52,540 nt of DNA from Bacteroidales bacterium (GCA_016783905.1 JADHVQ010000006.1:1-52540), one strand, 5' to 3'; positions 33,761 to 42,488 are shown, numbered from the stretch's first letter. The notes: generated by a model from the letters alone, not told the origin. Numbers and translations: made by a program.

Positions 33761-34339
33761 TAAAATGATCTCTTCAATCTGGCGGTCCTCTCCCTCCGGA
33801 TCATACCCTGCCTTCAGGTCATACCCAAAAATGGTTGCCAGGGTTTGCCAGATGAACGCGGTAAACTTCCCCCGGAGCTCCTTTACGATCTCAAACGAAG
33901 AGCTTCCGGTTTGTCGGTAGATCAGCTTGATCAGGATCTTTCCCTGCGAAAAAGTGAGGTTCCGGATATCCTCCCCAAATTCCTCCTCCAGTTGCTTTTC
34001 AGCAAGCTTGGCGTATTTTCTCTGCTCCCTTTCATTGGTGATCGTATCCAGGACACGCTGAAACTCTTCCAGCTTCTCACCGGCCTGCTTGGCGTAGGGA
34101 TAGACTTTCTGGATATTGTATACCAGTTTGCTGTACCGAACCTGGTGGCGGCGGTTCTTAAACTCATAGGGGGGGTAAACTGTAATTGATTTTACCTCTA
34201 CCAGAGGAACCGTATCCCCGTCGATAATCTTCCCGGGGACCACCTTTGGCAATGTATCAGGTTCCTGGGCCTGGAGGTGTGTCAGGGCGAGCAGGATCAG
34301 GAAGAATAAGAAGAAAAGGGTAAATTTGTTCATCAACAA
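33737..34339 (-). CDS. Exported DUF4294 protein
   Basis: The 200-residue protein has a signal peptide (about 1-24, ending H-L-Q-A-Q) and the family motif Y-S-K-L-V-Y-N-I-Q-K-V-Y-P-Y-A, followed by a charged helical region and G-K-I-L-I-K-L-I-Y-R-Q-T-G. DUF4294 is found almost only in Bacteroidota and has no established function. It lies 29 bases from clpX on the same strand. Confidence 0.87.
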   Translation of the reverse strand: MLMNKFTLFFLFFLILLALTHLQAQEPDTLPKVVPGKIIDGDTVPLVEVKSITVYPPYEFKNRRHQVRYSKLVYNIQKVYPYAKQAGEKLEEFQRVLDTITNEREQRKYAKLAEKQLEEEFGEDIRNLTFSQGKILIKLIYRQTGSSSFEIVKELRGKFTAFIWQTLATIFGYDLKAGYDPEGEDRQIEEIILLIDQGYF

Positions 34340-34368
34340 TCAAAACGCCTGATAATCCGGGTTTATTG

Positions 34369-35601
34369 TCAGGCAACACGCAGCCTGGCCATGCTGGATT
34401 TGCGGAAACTCTTCTCCACAAAAGCAAGCGTTACCCGAAGTGTTTTTGCATCCCCCCGGGAAGGAAGTTCAAACATCTCGTCCGTCATGATTGCCTCCAG
34501 GATCGAACGTAATCCCCGGGCTCCCAGTTTGAATTCAATCGATTTGTCGACAATGTAATCCAGGGCATTTTTATCAAAGCTGAGTTTGATGTTGTCCATC
34601 TCCAACAGCTTGATGTACTGCTTGGTAAGTGAGTTCTTCGGTTCGAGCAGGATGCGTTTGAGGGTCTCCCTGTCGAGGGTGTGCATGAAGGTAACGATCG
34701 GAAGCCTGCCCACCAGTTCGGGGATCAATCCGTAGCTTTTCAGATCGACCGGCGAAATATACTGGAGAATGTTCTCTTTGTCGATGAATTCCTTTTTGGC
34801 AGATTTAAACCCTATTACATTGGTTTGTAGCCTGTTGGCTATCTTTTTCTCAATTCCGTCAAATGCGCCCCCGGTGATGAAGAGGATGTTTTGTGTATTG
34901 ATCTGGATCATCTTCTGTTCAGGGTGCTTCCGGCCCCCCTGAGGAGGAACATTCACAATGGCCCCTTCCAGCATCTTGAGGAGCGCCTGCTGCACACCCT
35001 CTCCCGATACGTCGCGGGTAATGGAGGGATTATCGCTTTTCCTGGCGATCTTATCAATTTCGTCGATGAAGACAATTCCCCGTTCAGCGGCAGCCACATT
35101 GTAATCAGCTACCTGGAGCAGGCGGGCCAGAATGCTCTCCACATCTTCTCCCACATATCCGGCTTCGGTGAGGGCAGTCGCATCCGCAATACAGAATGGA
35201 ACATTGAGCATTTTTGCGATGGTTCTGGCCAGCAGGGTTTTACCCGTGCCGGTCTCTCCCACGATGACAATGTTGGCTTTTTCGATCTCTACGTCGTCGT
35301 CCTGCGCTTTTTTTGCGTAAAAGATCCGTTTGTAGTGGTTGTACACCGCTACGGAGACGATCCGTTTGGCCTCTTCCTGGCCGATCACATACTGATCAAT
35401 GTAACTCTTTATTTCAGTTGGTTTAAGTAGCTTGAAATCGGGAACCGATTTGGTTTTATCCGACGTTACCTCCTCATCCATAATCACTTTTGCCTGCTGG
35501 ATACAATGATCGCAGATGTGTGCATTCAGCCCGGCAATCAGGATCTGTGTTTCCCGCCGTTCACGCCCGCAAAAGGAGCACCGTTCGTCGCTTTTTGCCA
35601 T
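34369..35601 (-). CDS. clpX: ClpX, unfoldase subunit of the ClpXP protease
   Basis: ClpX recognises tagged substrates, including SsrA-tagged proteins, and threads them into ClpP. The 410-residue protein has a four-cysteine zinc finger (C-S-F-C ... C-D-H-C), Walker A G-E-T-G-T-G-K-T, Walker [11 protein letters not shown], and the pore and sensor regions. It follows clpP by nine bases. Confidence 0.97.
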   Translation of the reverse strand: MAKSDERCSFCGRERRETQILIAGLNAHICDHCIQQAKVIMDEEVTSDKTKSVPDFKLLKPTEIKSYIDQYVIGQEEAKRIVSVAVYNHYKRIFYAKKAQDDDVEIEKANIVIVGETGTGKTLLARTIAKMLNVPFCIADATALTEAGYVGEDVESILARLLQVADYNVAAAERGIVFIDEIDKIARKSDNPSITRDVSGEGVQQALLKMLEGAIVNVPPQGGRKHPEQKMIQINTQNILFITGGAFDGIEKKIANRLQTNVIGFKSAKKEFIDKENILQYISPVDLKSYGLIPELVGRLPIVTFMHTLDRETLKRILLEPKNSLTKQYIKLLEMDNIKLSFDKNALDYIVDKSIEFKLGARGLRSILEAIMTDEMFELPSRGDAKTLRVTLAFVEKSFRKSSMARLRVA

Positions 35602-35610
35602 GAGAGAAGG

Positions 35611-36285
35611 TTATTTACCCGTTTTGGATTTTACCAGGATCTCATCAATCATTCCGTAATCCAGGGCTTCCTGCGAGGTCATCCAGTAGTCACGGTCGGC
35701 ATCCTTCAGGATCTTGGTATAGGTTTGTCCACTGTGCAGGGCGATGATCTCGTAAAGCTCTTTTTTCAGCTTCTGGATCTCCCGGGCTGTGATCTCGATA
35801 TCGGAAGCCTGTCCCTGCGCTGTTCCCATTGGTTGGTGGATCAAAATCCGGGAATGTTTCAAGGCTGTCCGTTTTCCTTTGACACCGGCGCTGAGCAGAA
35901 TGGCCCCCATCGAAGCAGCCATGCCTGTACAGATGGTTGCGATGTCGGGTGAAATATACTGCATCGCGTCATAGATACCCAGCCCGGCATAAACAGAACC
36001 ACCGGGAGTGTTGAGGTAGATCTGGATATCTTTCCGGGAATCAACAGATTCAAGGAAGAGCAACTGGGCCTGGATGATGTTGGCAACATAGTCGTCGATA
36101 GGAACTCCCAGGAAGATGATGCGGTCCATCATCAACCGGGAGAAGACATCCATGGTAGCAATATTCAGCTGCCTCTCTTCGATGATAGTTGGAGATATGT
36201 AATTCGCTGTCAGTGATTTATATTTTTCAAGGGTCAGATTGCTGATCCCTTTGTGCTGCGTTGCGTATTTGGTGAAGTCGTCCAT
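35611..36285 (-). CDS. clpP: ClpP, ATP-dependent protease catalytic subunit
   Basis: The 224-residue serine protease has its catalytic Ser in G-M-A-A-S-M-G-A, His in I-L-I-H-Q-P-M-G, and Asp in the D-R-D-Y-W-M region. It forms the degradation chamber used by ClpX, whose gene follows. The order tig-clpP-clpX is the classical arrangement. Confidence 0.97.
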   Translation of the reverse strand: MDDFTKYATQHKGISNLTLEKYKSLTANYISPTIIEERQLNIATMDVFSRLMMDRIIFLGVPIDDYVANIIQAQLLFLESVDSRKDIQIYLNTPGGSVYAGLGIYDAMQYISPDIATICTGMAASMGAILLSAGVKGKRTALKHSRILIHQPMGTAQGQASDIEITAREIQKLKKELYEIIALHSGQTYTKILKDADRDYWMTSQEALDYGMIDEILVKSKTGK

Positions 36286-36291
36286 GAAAAG

Positions 36292-36318
36292 TGATTTACG
36301 ATTTATGATTTACGATAT
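36292..36318. repeat. GATTTACGATTTAT tandem words
   Basis: Two to three imperfect copies of TGATTTACGA/TTTATGATTTACGA lie upstream of clpP. Similar TTCGATTT/TTACGATT words occur at 49541-49572. Confidence 0.55.
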
Positions 36319-36320
36319 TA

Positions 36321-36350
36321 CCCCTAAATCCCCGCCCCTTGTTGGGGAAG
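36321..36350 (+). repeat. CCCCTAAATCCCC dispersed repeat, shortened copy
   Basis: The segment reads CCCCTAAATCCCC then GCCCCTTGTTGGGGAAGG. Both halves match the longer element at 49675-49741 in the opposite orientation, but the middle AAAGGGGACTT section is missing here. Confidence 0.7.
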
Positions 36351-36414
36351 GCCAGGGATGAATGTTTATGTTGATGATCTGTTTAACGTGAAAATATGGT
36401 GTTTTGTTACAATA

Positions 36415-36500
36415 TGTTCGTGACGATCGTGACAATCGTGACGACCGTTACGGTTGTCTCGATCGTCTCGACCGTTACGATTCTTCATGGTCGTGATCGT
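36415..36500. repeat. CGATCGTGAC / CGACCGTTACGA degenerate repeat at the tig 3' end
   Basis: Imperfect tandem words of about 10-12 bases run from the clpP-tig gap across the tig stop codon (36475-36477) into its last codons. CGACCGTTACGAT at 36469-36481 is identical to a stretch of hypB. Confidence 0.65.
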
Positions 36501-37854
36501 GTTTGGCTGATGCCAGTTTGATGAACTCCTCATAGCTAACCGCTACCGGTTTCAGCGTTACCTTCTCTTTGAACAGCCCCATGAGTTTTGCATCGAACAG
36601 CTGATCGTTGATCTTCTGCACCTGCTCTTTGTTCTGCATGAATGCATCAACGATGGTCTCGTATTTCTTTGCCATCTCAGGGTCCACAAACTCCTGGGAA
36701 ACCTGCCGCAACATGTATGAGCGGATATATCCCCTGATCTCTTCGTCTTTTACCTCGATATCGTTCTCCTTTATCACTTTGTTCTCAATCAGTTGCCATT
36801 TCATCGATTTGGCGAACGAGGGATAATTTTTTTTAATCTCCTCTTCGGTTATCTTGTTCTCATCGTGTTCGTAAAGCCATCGCTTGAGGAACTCATCCGG
36901 GAGGTTCATCCCGGTGTTTTCAATCAGGGCTTTCGTAATATCCTGGAACAGAAGTTTGTCGGTCTCTCCGGAAAAACTGGCTGCAGCATCTCTCCGAACC
37001 CGTTCCCGGAAATCCTCTTCGGTCTCAATGGTTTCATCCGGATAGACTTTGGCGAAGAATTCAGCATTCAGTTCTGCTGGTTCTACATGTGTGATTTCTT
37101 CTACTTTGAAGGAATAAGAGAGGTCAGGGTTGGACAGGGTATCGGCTGGCAGGCTGAGTTGCTTTGAAGCTTCTTCGGCTGAACCAAACAGCTCCAACGG
37201 CTTGAAGACAAAGATCTCTTCCTGTTTCAGGGCCATCAGTTTCTCTTTTGCCTTTTTATTTGAAATTTTGTCCAGGGAGAAGAAGATCTTTTTTGGTTCA
37301 GATCCATCCACGGGTGTCCCGTCAGCGGCCAGTTCAGTAACTTCACCAGAGATCATATCCTCATCGCCGGCTACCTCTGGATGGGTGTAATTCCCGTTCC
37401 GTTTCCGGGTATCTTCAATATACCCATCCACCATCTTATTGTCAATCCGGATCTGGTAGTTTTCAATCTCCAGCTCTGGTCCCAGGTTCAGTGTAAAATC
37501 CGGAGCCAGTCCCAGGTCGAAAAAAAACTCAAAGGTTTCACCATCCTCAAACTGCGCAGGTTTTGTCTTCTCTTTATTAGGCAATGGATTCCCGAGTACA
37601 TCCAGTTTTTCGTCGGTCATATAACCGGAGAGATGCTCACTCAGGAGTTTATTGACTTCCTCAGCAATCACCGCTTTTCCGAACATCTTCTTCACCATCC
37701 CGAATGGGACTTTTCCTGGCCGGAAGCCGGGGATGTTCGCCTTTCGCTGGTAATCCTTCAGGTTTTTGGTTACAACTTCCCGGTAATCTTCCGGAGTAAT
37801 CTCCATTTTGATCGTGGCTGTCAGTTCTCCTGTGCTCTCTTTGGTAATGTTCAT
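36475..37854 (-). CDS. tig: Trigger factor with His/Asp-rich C-terminal tail
   Basis: Trigger factor is the ribosome-bound chaperone and prolyl isomerase that meets nascent chains. The 459-residue protein has the ribosome-binding signature G-F-R-P-G-K-V-P near residue 45, a PPIase-like middle with D-G-T-P-V-D-G, and a long helical C-terminal domain. The last residues read K-H-D-H-D-H-E-E-S, a potential metal-binding tail encoded where the gene meets the CGATCGTGAC repeat. A short TAGCGTGAA tandem word lies just upstream. Confidence 0.93.
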   Translation of the reverse strand: MNITKESTGELTATIKMEITPEDYREVVTKNLKDYQRKANIPGFRPGKVPFGMVKKMFGKAVIAEEVNKLLSEHLSGYMTDEKLDVLGNPLPNKEKTKPAQFEDGETFEFFFDLGLAPDFTLNLGPELEIENYQIRIDNKMVDGYIEDTRKRNGNYTHPEVAGDEDMISGEVTELAADGTPVDGSEPKKIFFSLDKISNKKAKEKLMALKQEEIFVFKPLELFGSAEEASKQLSLPADTLSNPDLSYSFKVEEITHVEPAELNAEFFAKVYPDETIETEEDFRERVRRDAAASFSGETDKLLFQDITKALIENTGMNLPDEFLKRWLYEHDENKITEEEIKKNYPSFAKSMKWQLIENKVIKENDIEVKDEEIRGYIRSYMLRQVSQEFVDPEMAKKYETIVDAFMQNKEQVQKINDQLFDAKLMGLFKEKVTLKPVAVSYEEFIKLASAKHDHDHEES

Positions 37855-37938
37855 TATTTTTGTCGTGAATAGCGTGAATAGCGTGAATGAGATTCATGGC
37901 ATTCATCATTCCTGCTCATTCCCGTTCATTGGAATTGG

Positions 37939-38020
37939 TGCGGATGAAGGGACTCGAACCCCCACGCCCGAAGGCACAAGATCCTAAATCTTGCGCGGCT
38001 ACCAATTACGCCACATCCGC
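37939..38020 (-). tRNA. tRNA-Leu (anticodon TAG)
   Basis: Class II cloverleaf: acceptor GCGGATG pairs with CATCCGC, the anticodon stem is CAAGA/TCTTG with loop TTTAGGA (anticodon TAG), and there is a long variable arm and T-loop GTTCGAGTC. CCA is encoded directly after the discriminator A (37936-37938). Confidence 0.95.
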
Positions 38021-38039
38021 GGATCCTGAAAAAGGACTG

Positions 38040-38047
38040 CAAAGATA
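38040..38047 (-). promoter_or_regulatory. Predicted -7 promoter element of tRNA-Leu
   Basis: TATCTTTG on the minus strand lies 20 bases before the mature 5' end of tRNA-Leu. Confidence 0.5.
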
Positions 38048-38126
38048 CATATTTATGATGAAATAAATCCCGGCTGCGCAGCGTTAATATATCTAGAAAG
38101 TTGATTATGTGAAGTCATGAGAAAGT

Positions 38127-38162
38127 GGAGTGATGGAGTGATGGAGTGATGGAGTGATGGAG
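38127..38162. repeat. GGAGTGAT tandem repeat
   Basis: Four perfect copies of the octamer GGAGTGAT plus a half copy lie upstream of the DUF5723 gene. The remainder of 38048-38287 shows no gene. Confidence 0.9.
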
Positions 38163-38287
38163 AGTCCGGTGCAACTTTTTAGGAATTTTCTGGTATATCA
38201 TTTATACGAATCATTGCAAGAACACAATGATAATCTAATATCTTCTTATCCTATATCCTATAACTTACATCTTATATCCAATTTATC

Positions 38288-39781
38288 TTGTTCAAGTCAC
38301 TCCTCATATCACTTCTACTCTTCATTACCTCAAGAGGTTTTGTGCAAGCACAGGAGATGCTAGGAACCACGTTGGGGAATTACGCGGGGATCAACTCGGT
38401 TCAGCTTAATCCATCGGCGATGCTTGGCTCGAAGCAATGGCTGGACATTCAGCTGGTTGGGGCCGACATTTCCCTGCAAAACAATTACTTATACCTTTCT
38501 AAACGGGAGTTTGTATTCTGGGATATTTTCAAGGCTGGATTTATTCTCCCTTCTCATGATGAGGAGTACGGGACTGAGGTCCGGAATTTTTACCGGTATG
38601 ATAATGCCAACCGGAAGAATTTTTTGATCAACCTCAGGATCAATGGTCCTGGGGCCATGGTGATCTGGAAAGATCATGCGTTTGGGTTCCAAACCGCGAT
38701 GCGGTCGGTATCCACGATCCGGAAGATGCCAATCGATCTGGCCAACTTCATATACCTGGGATTGAACTACAAGCCACAGCAGAATATCAACTATCAAACA
38801 GACAAACGAATTAGCATGGCTCAAATGTCCTGGTTTGAAATGGGGCTGAGTTATGCCTACAAGATCTATAGTCGTGGTTTTAACCGCCTGGATGCTGGTC
38901 TGTCCGTCCGGAAGCTCTTCGGTCTGACAGGTTTATACGTAGTGGTTGACCACCTGGATTACATGGTGCTGGATGACTCCACGATGCAGATCAATAACCT
39001 GGATGCTGCGTATGGTTTTTCACTCCCGGTCGATTACAACAGCAACGGCGCCGGATCATCAACCGATCCGCTGATTGCCGGAGGAGGGTGGGGATTTGAC
39101 CTGGGAGTCACCTATACCCGCCTGAAGCGGACCCACCAGAAGCAGTACATCGATCGTCTCTGCGAACAGCAATACGAGGATTACCTGTACCGGATCGGGC
39201 TGGCGCTGATCGATATCGGGGGAATCAGGTTCAAGGATCGTGCGCAGACCTATGCCATCGATAACCGCTCTTCCTACTGGGAAAACGTGACCCATCTTGA
39301 TTTTGAGACCATCAACCACATGATGGATACCATCAGTTACAAGTTTTACGGGGACCCTGATGCTGCTTACCGGGATGACAAATTTACCCTCTGGCTCCCT
39401 ACTGCTTTCAGTGTACAGTTCGACTACCATTACTACCAGAACTGGTTTGTAAATGCTTCCCTGGTATTTCCCTTTCAGTTCAGCAAGGTCTCGGTTGCAC
39501 GGCCGGCCCTGCTGGCCATCACCCCCCGGTATGAGTCGCGCTGGTTTGATGCCAGTATCCCGATCTCACTCTACGATTGGTACCAGCTCAGGATGGGACT
39601 CGCCTTGCGGTTCTACATGCTCACGATCGGGACAGAGAAAATTGGTCCTTTCCTGGTGGGTTTCAGCAACTTCAACGGCATGGATCTTTATCTCTCCATC
39701 AAGATACCGCTGGAAAAAGGTGTTTGTGGCAAACGCGTGTCGAAATCCTGTCCGGCTTACGAAGATTACAATGAGCTGTAG
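38288..39781 (+). CDS. DUF5723 outer membrane protein
   Basis: The 497-residue protein appears to start at a TTG, since an in-frame stop at 38261 leaves no upstream ATG. The start gives a proper signal peptide ending V-Q-A-Q. It then reads G-N-Y-A-G-I-N-S-V-Q-L-N-P-S, the hallmark of DUF5723 and PorV/FadL-like proteins, and aromatic-rich beta-strands suggest an outer membrane barrel. Its role is unknown. The convergent permease gene begins one base after its stop. Confidence 0.83.
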   Translation: MFKSLLISLLLFITSRGFVQAQEMLGTTLGNYAGINSVQLNPSAMLGSKQWLDIQLVGADISLQNNYLYLSKREFVFWDIFKAGFILPSHDEEYGTEVRNFYRYDNANRKNFLINLRINGPGAMVIWKDHAFGFQTAMRSVSTIRKMPIDLANFIYLGLNYKPQQNINYQTDKRISMAQMSWFEMGLSYAYKIYSRGFNRLDAGLSVRKLFGLTGLYVVVDHLDYMVLDDSTMQINNLDAAYGFSLPVDYNSNGAGSSTDPLIAGGGWGFDLGVTYTRLKRTHQKQYIDRLCEQQYEDYLYRIGLALIDIGGIRFKDRAQTYAIDNRSSYWENVTHLDFETINHMMDTISYKFYGDPDAAYRDDKFTLWLPTAFSVQFDYHYYQNWFVNASLVFPFQFSKVSVARPALLAITPRYESRWFDASIPISLYDWYQLRMGLALRFYMLTIGTEKIGPFLVGFSNFNGMDLYLSIKIPLEKGVCGKRVSKSCPAYEDYNEL

Positions 39782-40870
39782 CTATAGTGTTTTTACATCC
39801 AGTGCATCCCGCAGGGCATTGCCGATCAGCATGAATGCCAGCACCAGGAGCATGATGGCGATCCCAGGGAGGATCGCCAGGTAGGCATAATCGAGCACGA
39901 TGTACCCGTAATTTTCCTTGATCATGGATCCCCAGGAGGGGACGGGTGGCTGAACACCCATCCCAAGGAAGCTCAATCCCGCTTCAATCAGGATGGCCGC
40001 AGCGAAGTTGGCGGCTGAGATGACGATCACCACCCCCATGACATTGGGAAGCAGGTGACGGGTGATGATGCGAAAGGAGGAAAATCCAAGCGCTTTCCCT
40101 GCTTCCACAAACTCTTTCTCGCGAAGGCTGAGAATTTGTCCGCGTACCACACGGGCGACTTCCACCCACATGGTGAGCCCGACAGCCACAAAGACCTGCC
40201 AGAAGCCTTTTCCCAGAGCGAAGGTGATGGCAATGACGAGCAACAGGGTTGGGATCGACCACACCACGTTGATGAACCAGACGATCACATGGTCGATCCA
40301 TCCCCTGAAATAGCCTCCGATCGACCCGATCAGGATCCCCAGCACCAGGGAGATGAAGACCGAGATAAAGCCAACGGAAAGGCTGATGCGGGCTCCGATC
40401 ACCAGCATGCTGAGGATGTCGCGCCCGAACCGGTCGGTCCCAAGCCAGTAGGTACGGGTGATCCGTTTCGCTTCCGGATGTTGTTCCAGAAATTCTTCCG
40501 GCGCTTCCCTTAAATAGACGCCTTCCCGGTCATATATATCTACAGATCCATCCACAACCGGATAGGCGTTGAACCGGCTCTTCTGTCCCCAGATCATCCG
40601 GTGGAAGATGTTTGATCGCTCCACTGGAGGCTCCCTGGGAACAAGAATGAACTGTGCTCTGTAGCCCGGCTTTTTCAATCCCATCTCCAGGCACTGGTTG
40701 TTGGCGAAAGGGGTAGGGTCGGGGGTGATCAGGTAACCAAGTAGCGCGATCAGGAAGACGATCCCGATGAAGATCAGAGATCCAAAGCCCAGCTTGTCGC
40801 GACGGAACCGCTTCCAGGCTTGTGCGGAGAGGGAAGAGGAGGAGAGGTATGTTTTTTTGCGGAGAAACAC
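39782..40870 (-). CDS. ABC transporter permease, OppC/DppC type
   Basis: The 362-residue permease has an N-terminal helix, a periplasmic insertion of about 80 residues, and the BPD_transp_1 domain with L-G-T-D-R-F-G-R-D-I-L-S-M-L, A-R-V-V-R-G-Q-I-L-S-L-R, the E-A-G-K-A-L-G coupling loop and P-S-W-G-S-M-I. It would form half the channel of an oligopeptide or nickel-type importer. No oppB, ATPase or binding-protein gene lies beside it. Confidence 0.92.
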   Translation of the reverse strand: MFLRKKTYLSSSSLSAQAWKRFRRDKLGFGSLIFIGIVFLIALLGYLITPDPTPFANNQCLEMGLKKPGYRAQFILVPREPPVERSNIFHRMIWGQKSRFNAYPVVDGSVDIYDREGVYLREAPEEFLEQHPEAKRITRTYWLGTDRFGRDILSMLVIGARISLSVGFISVFISLVLGILIGSIGGYFRGWIDHVIVWFINVVWSIPTLLLVIAITFALGKGFWQVFVAVGLTMWVEVARVVRGQILSLREKEFVEAGKALGFSSFRIITRHLLPNVMGVVIVISAANFAAAILIEAGLSFLGMGVQPPVPSWGSMIKENYGYIVLDYAYLAILPGIAIMLLVLAFMLIGNALRDALDVKTL

Positions 40871-40889
40871 AACTAGTTCCTGTTAATCA

Positions 40890-41027
40890 CCAAGTTCCAA
40901 ATGCCAAATAACAGATAAGCTCCAAAATTCAAATTCCAATGATCTGGACTGTATGAAATAAACTGACCTGGAATTTTGAACATTGGAACCTGGAAATTAT
41001 TTGTTATTTGGTATTTGATGTTTGGTT
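40890..41027. repeat. Long imperfect inverted repeat (hairpin element)
   Basis: The left arm (about 40897-40941) contains CCAAATGCCAAATAACAG and CCAAAATTCAAATTCCAAT. The right arm (about 40969-41025) carries their near reverse complements, TGGAATTTTGAACATTGGAA and TTGTTATTTGGTATTTG. The element fills the gap between the permease gene and tRNA-His. No coding potential was seen. Confidence 0.75.
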
Positions 41028-41071
41028 ATTTCCAAAGCAAATATAGCTGTTTATATTCCGAAAAAAAGTGT

Positions 41072-41079
41072 TAATTTTG
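41072..41079 (+). promoter_or_regulatory. Predicted -7 promoter element of tRNA-His
   Basis: TAATTTTG matches TAnnTTTG and ends 10 bases before the G-1 residue of tRNA-His. Confidence 0.5.
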
Positions 41080-41089
41080 CCCCCTAAAC

Positions 41090-41164
41090 GGTGGATGTAG
41101 CTCAGCAGGTTAGAGCATCAGATTGTGGTTCTGAGGGTCGTGGGTTCGAGTCCCATCTTCCACC
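41090..41164 (+). tRNA. tRNA-His (anticodon GTG)
   Basis: The gene carries the His-specific extra G-1 opposite C73, anticodon loop TTGTGGT, and encoded CCA (41165-41167). The acceptor stem GTGGATG/CTTCCAC has a single T-T mismatch at position 6:67. Other arms pair normally. Confidence 0.94.
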
Positions 41165-41172
41165 CCAGGAAG

Positions 41173-41230
41173 AATTGCGCAATATTGCACATGATTGCGC
41201 ATAATTGCACATTATTGCCATAAATTGCCA
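41173..41230. repeat. ATTGCACA-type intergenic repeat, copy 2
   Basis: About six imperfect ATTGCRCA words follow tRNA-His and end ATTGCCATAAATTGCCA, as in the copies near hypE and aroQ. Confidence 0.75.
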
Positions 41231-41357
41231 GTCAGCAATTGGCAGTCCTCAGTTCTCAGTCCGCAGTCCACAGTCTGCAGTCAACAAGGCACAGAGGTAC
41301 GTCTCACGTCTCACGTCTCACGTCTCTCATCCTTCTTCCTTTGACCCTTGACCCTTG
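41229..41357. repeat. Mosaic of CAGTC, ACGTCTC and TTGACCC tandem repeats
   Basis: Three short tandem arrays follow one another: CAGTCC-type words to about 41284, ACGTCTC about four times at 41299-41328, and TTGACCC twice at 41341-41354. The CAGTC set is the reverse complement of the GACTGA array after hypB. The whole gap from tRNA-His to the thioredoxin gene is repeat. Confidence 0.8.
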
Positions 41358-41363
41358 AACCTG

Positions 41364-41930
41364 TCACTCCACTTTCCCCTGAAACTTCGCCTTGTACTCC
41401 TCCCACTGCTGATCAGTAAAGGCGTCTTCGCCGAAGAAGTGAAGGATCGGTTCGAACTCTTTAGCGGGCTGGTAGCCGGCCACAACGGTCAATAGCTGGC
41501 TCTTTTCATTTAGAAAAACAAAGGAGGGGTAGGACATCTTTCCGCGGAGGAGTTCGATGGCCAACTGATGGGATGAACGGCGTCCGGTGGGATTGGGATT
41601 CACAAAGGTGATGCCGTCGATCACCACCGTATCTTTCCGCTCGGCATCCATTTTCACATTGTAGAAGTTGTTGTTCATGTAGTCGACAATCTCCGGATGG
41701 GCAAAGGTGGTGGCATCCATCCGCTTGCACCACCCGCACCAGTGAGTCCACATGTCGATGAAGATCTTCTTTGGCTTAGTCTTGTTCAGCTCGTAGGCTT
41801 CCTCGAACGACATCCACTTGATCTTCGGGGTGGTGGAAGTAGTGGAAGTGGTGGAAGTAGTGGATTGGGATTTGCCTGCCAGGGTGAGGATGGCAAGGGA
41901 CAGGATAAGGGAGATGCGTGGTATATTCAT
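41364..41930 (-). CDS. Exported thioredoxin-like protein (W-C-G-W-C-K)
   Basis: The 188-residue protein has a signal peptide (about 1-20) and a low-complexity linker of Ser/Thr repeats (about 22-34). A thioredoxin-7 type domain follows, with active site W64-C-G-W-C68 preceded by I-F-I-D-M-W-T-H. It is likely to be a periplasmic disulfide reductant or oxidase. The Ser/Thr linker is encoded by a GTGGAAGTA tandem microsatellite, so its length may vary between strains. Confidence 0.88.
   Translation of the reverse strand: MNIPRISLILSLAILTLAGKSQSTTSTTSTTSTTPKIKWMSFEEAYELNKTKPKKIFIDMWTHWCGWCKRMDATTFAHPEIVDYMNNNFYNVKMDAERKDTVVIDGITFVNPNPTGRRSSHQLAIELLRGKMSYPSFVFLNEKSQLLTVVAGYQPAKEFEPILHFFGEDAFTDQQWEEYKAKFQGKVE
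41829..41863. repeat. In-frame GTGGAAGTA microsatellite
   Basis: Nine-base imperfect units (GTGGAAGTA/GTGGAAGTG) encode the Ser-Thr-Thr linker of the thioredoxin-like protein. The unit length is a multiple of three. Confidence 0.75.
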
Positions 41931-42035
41931 AGTTGATGGTATTCGTGTGGGTGGATCATTGGAACGCGGATGGCGCAGATTTATACAGATTTACGCAGAT
42001 AAACGTGAATAGTAGCGGATTATTTTTCGAAATCC

Positions 42036-42485
42036 CTAATCTCCGGTATGTCGTTCGATTTCCCGCTTGATGTCCTTTTGCTTCAGGGTTTCGCGTTTGT
42101 CGTAGGCATGTTTCCCGCGGGCCAGGGCGATGTTAAGCTTAGCCAGTCCTTTTTCGTTGATGAAAAGCACTACGGGGATGATGGTGAATCCCCGTTCGTT
42201 GACCTTGGTTTTCAGTTTCTTTAGCTCACGTTTGGTCAGCAGCAATTTCCGGTCGCGTTTCGGTTCGTGGTTGTAATGTGTTCCGAAAACGTATTCGGCG
42301 ATGTGCATATTGCGCACAAAGAGTTCATCTCCGGAGAAAGAACAATAGGCATCCACAATAGAAGCCTTTCCGGCCCGGATCGATTTGATCTCCGTGCCGG
42401 TTAATTGAATCCCTGCCGTATACTCCTGCAAAAGGAAGAACTCGTAACGGGCCTTCTTGTTCTTTATCGTGATCCCTACGGACAT
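42036..42485 (-). CDS. smpB: SsrA-binding protein SmpB
   Basis: SmpB binds tmRNA and brings it to stalled ribosomes in trans-translation. The 149-residue protein has the OB-fold start [19 protein letters not shown], and the C-terminal basic tail with G-K-x-x-Y-D-K-R-E-T. It lies three bases behind the M16 protease gene. No tmRNA gene is in the window. Confidence 0.95.
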   Translation of the reverse strand: MSVGITIKNKKARYEFFLLQEYTAGIQLTGTEIKSIRAGKASIVDAYCSFSGDELFVRNMHIAEYVFGTHYNHEPKRDRKLLLTKRELKKLKTKVNERGFTIIPVVLFINEKGLAKLNIALARGKHAYDKRETLKQKDIKREIERHTGD

Positions 42486-42488
42486 TGG

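Noticed and set aside
41173-41357. Regular repeats after tRNA-His as a CRISPR array
   Set aside because: The units are 7-12 bases with no unique spacers, and no cas genes occur in the window.
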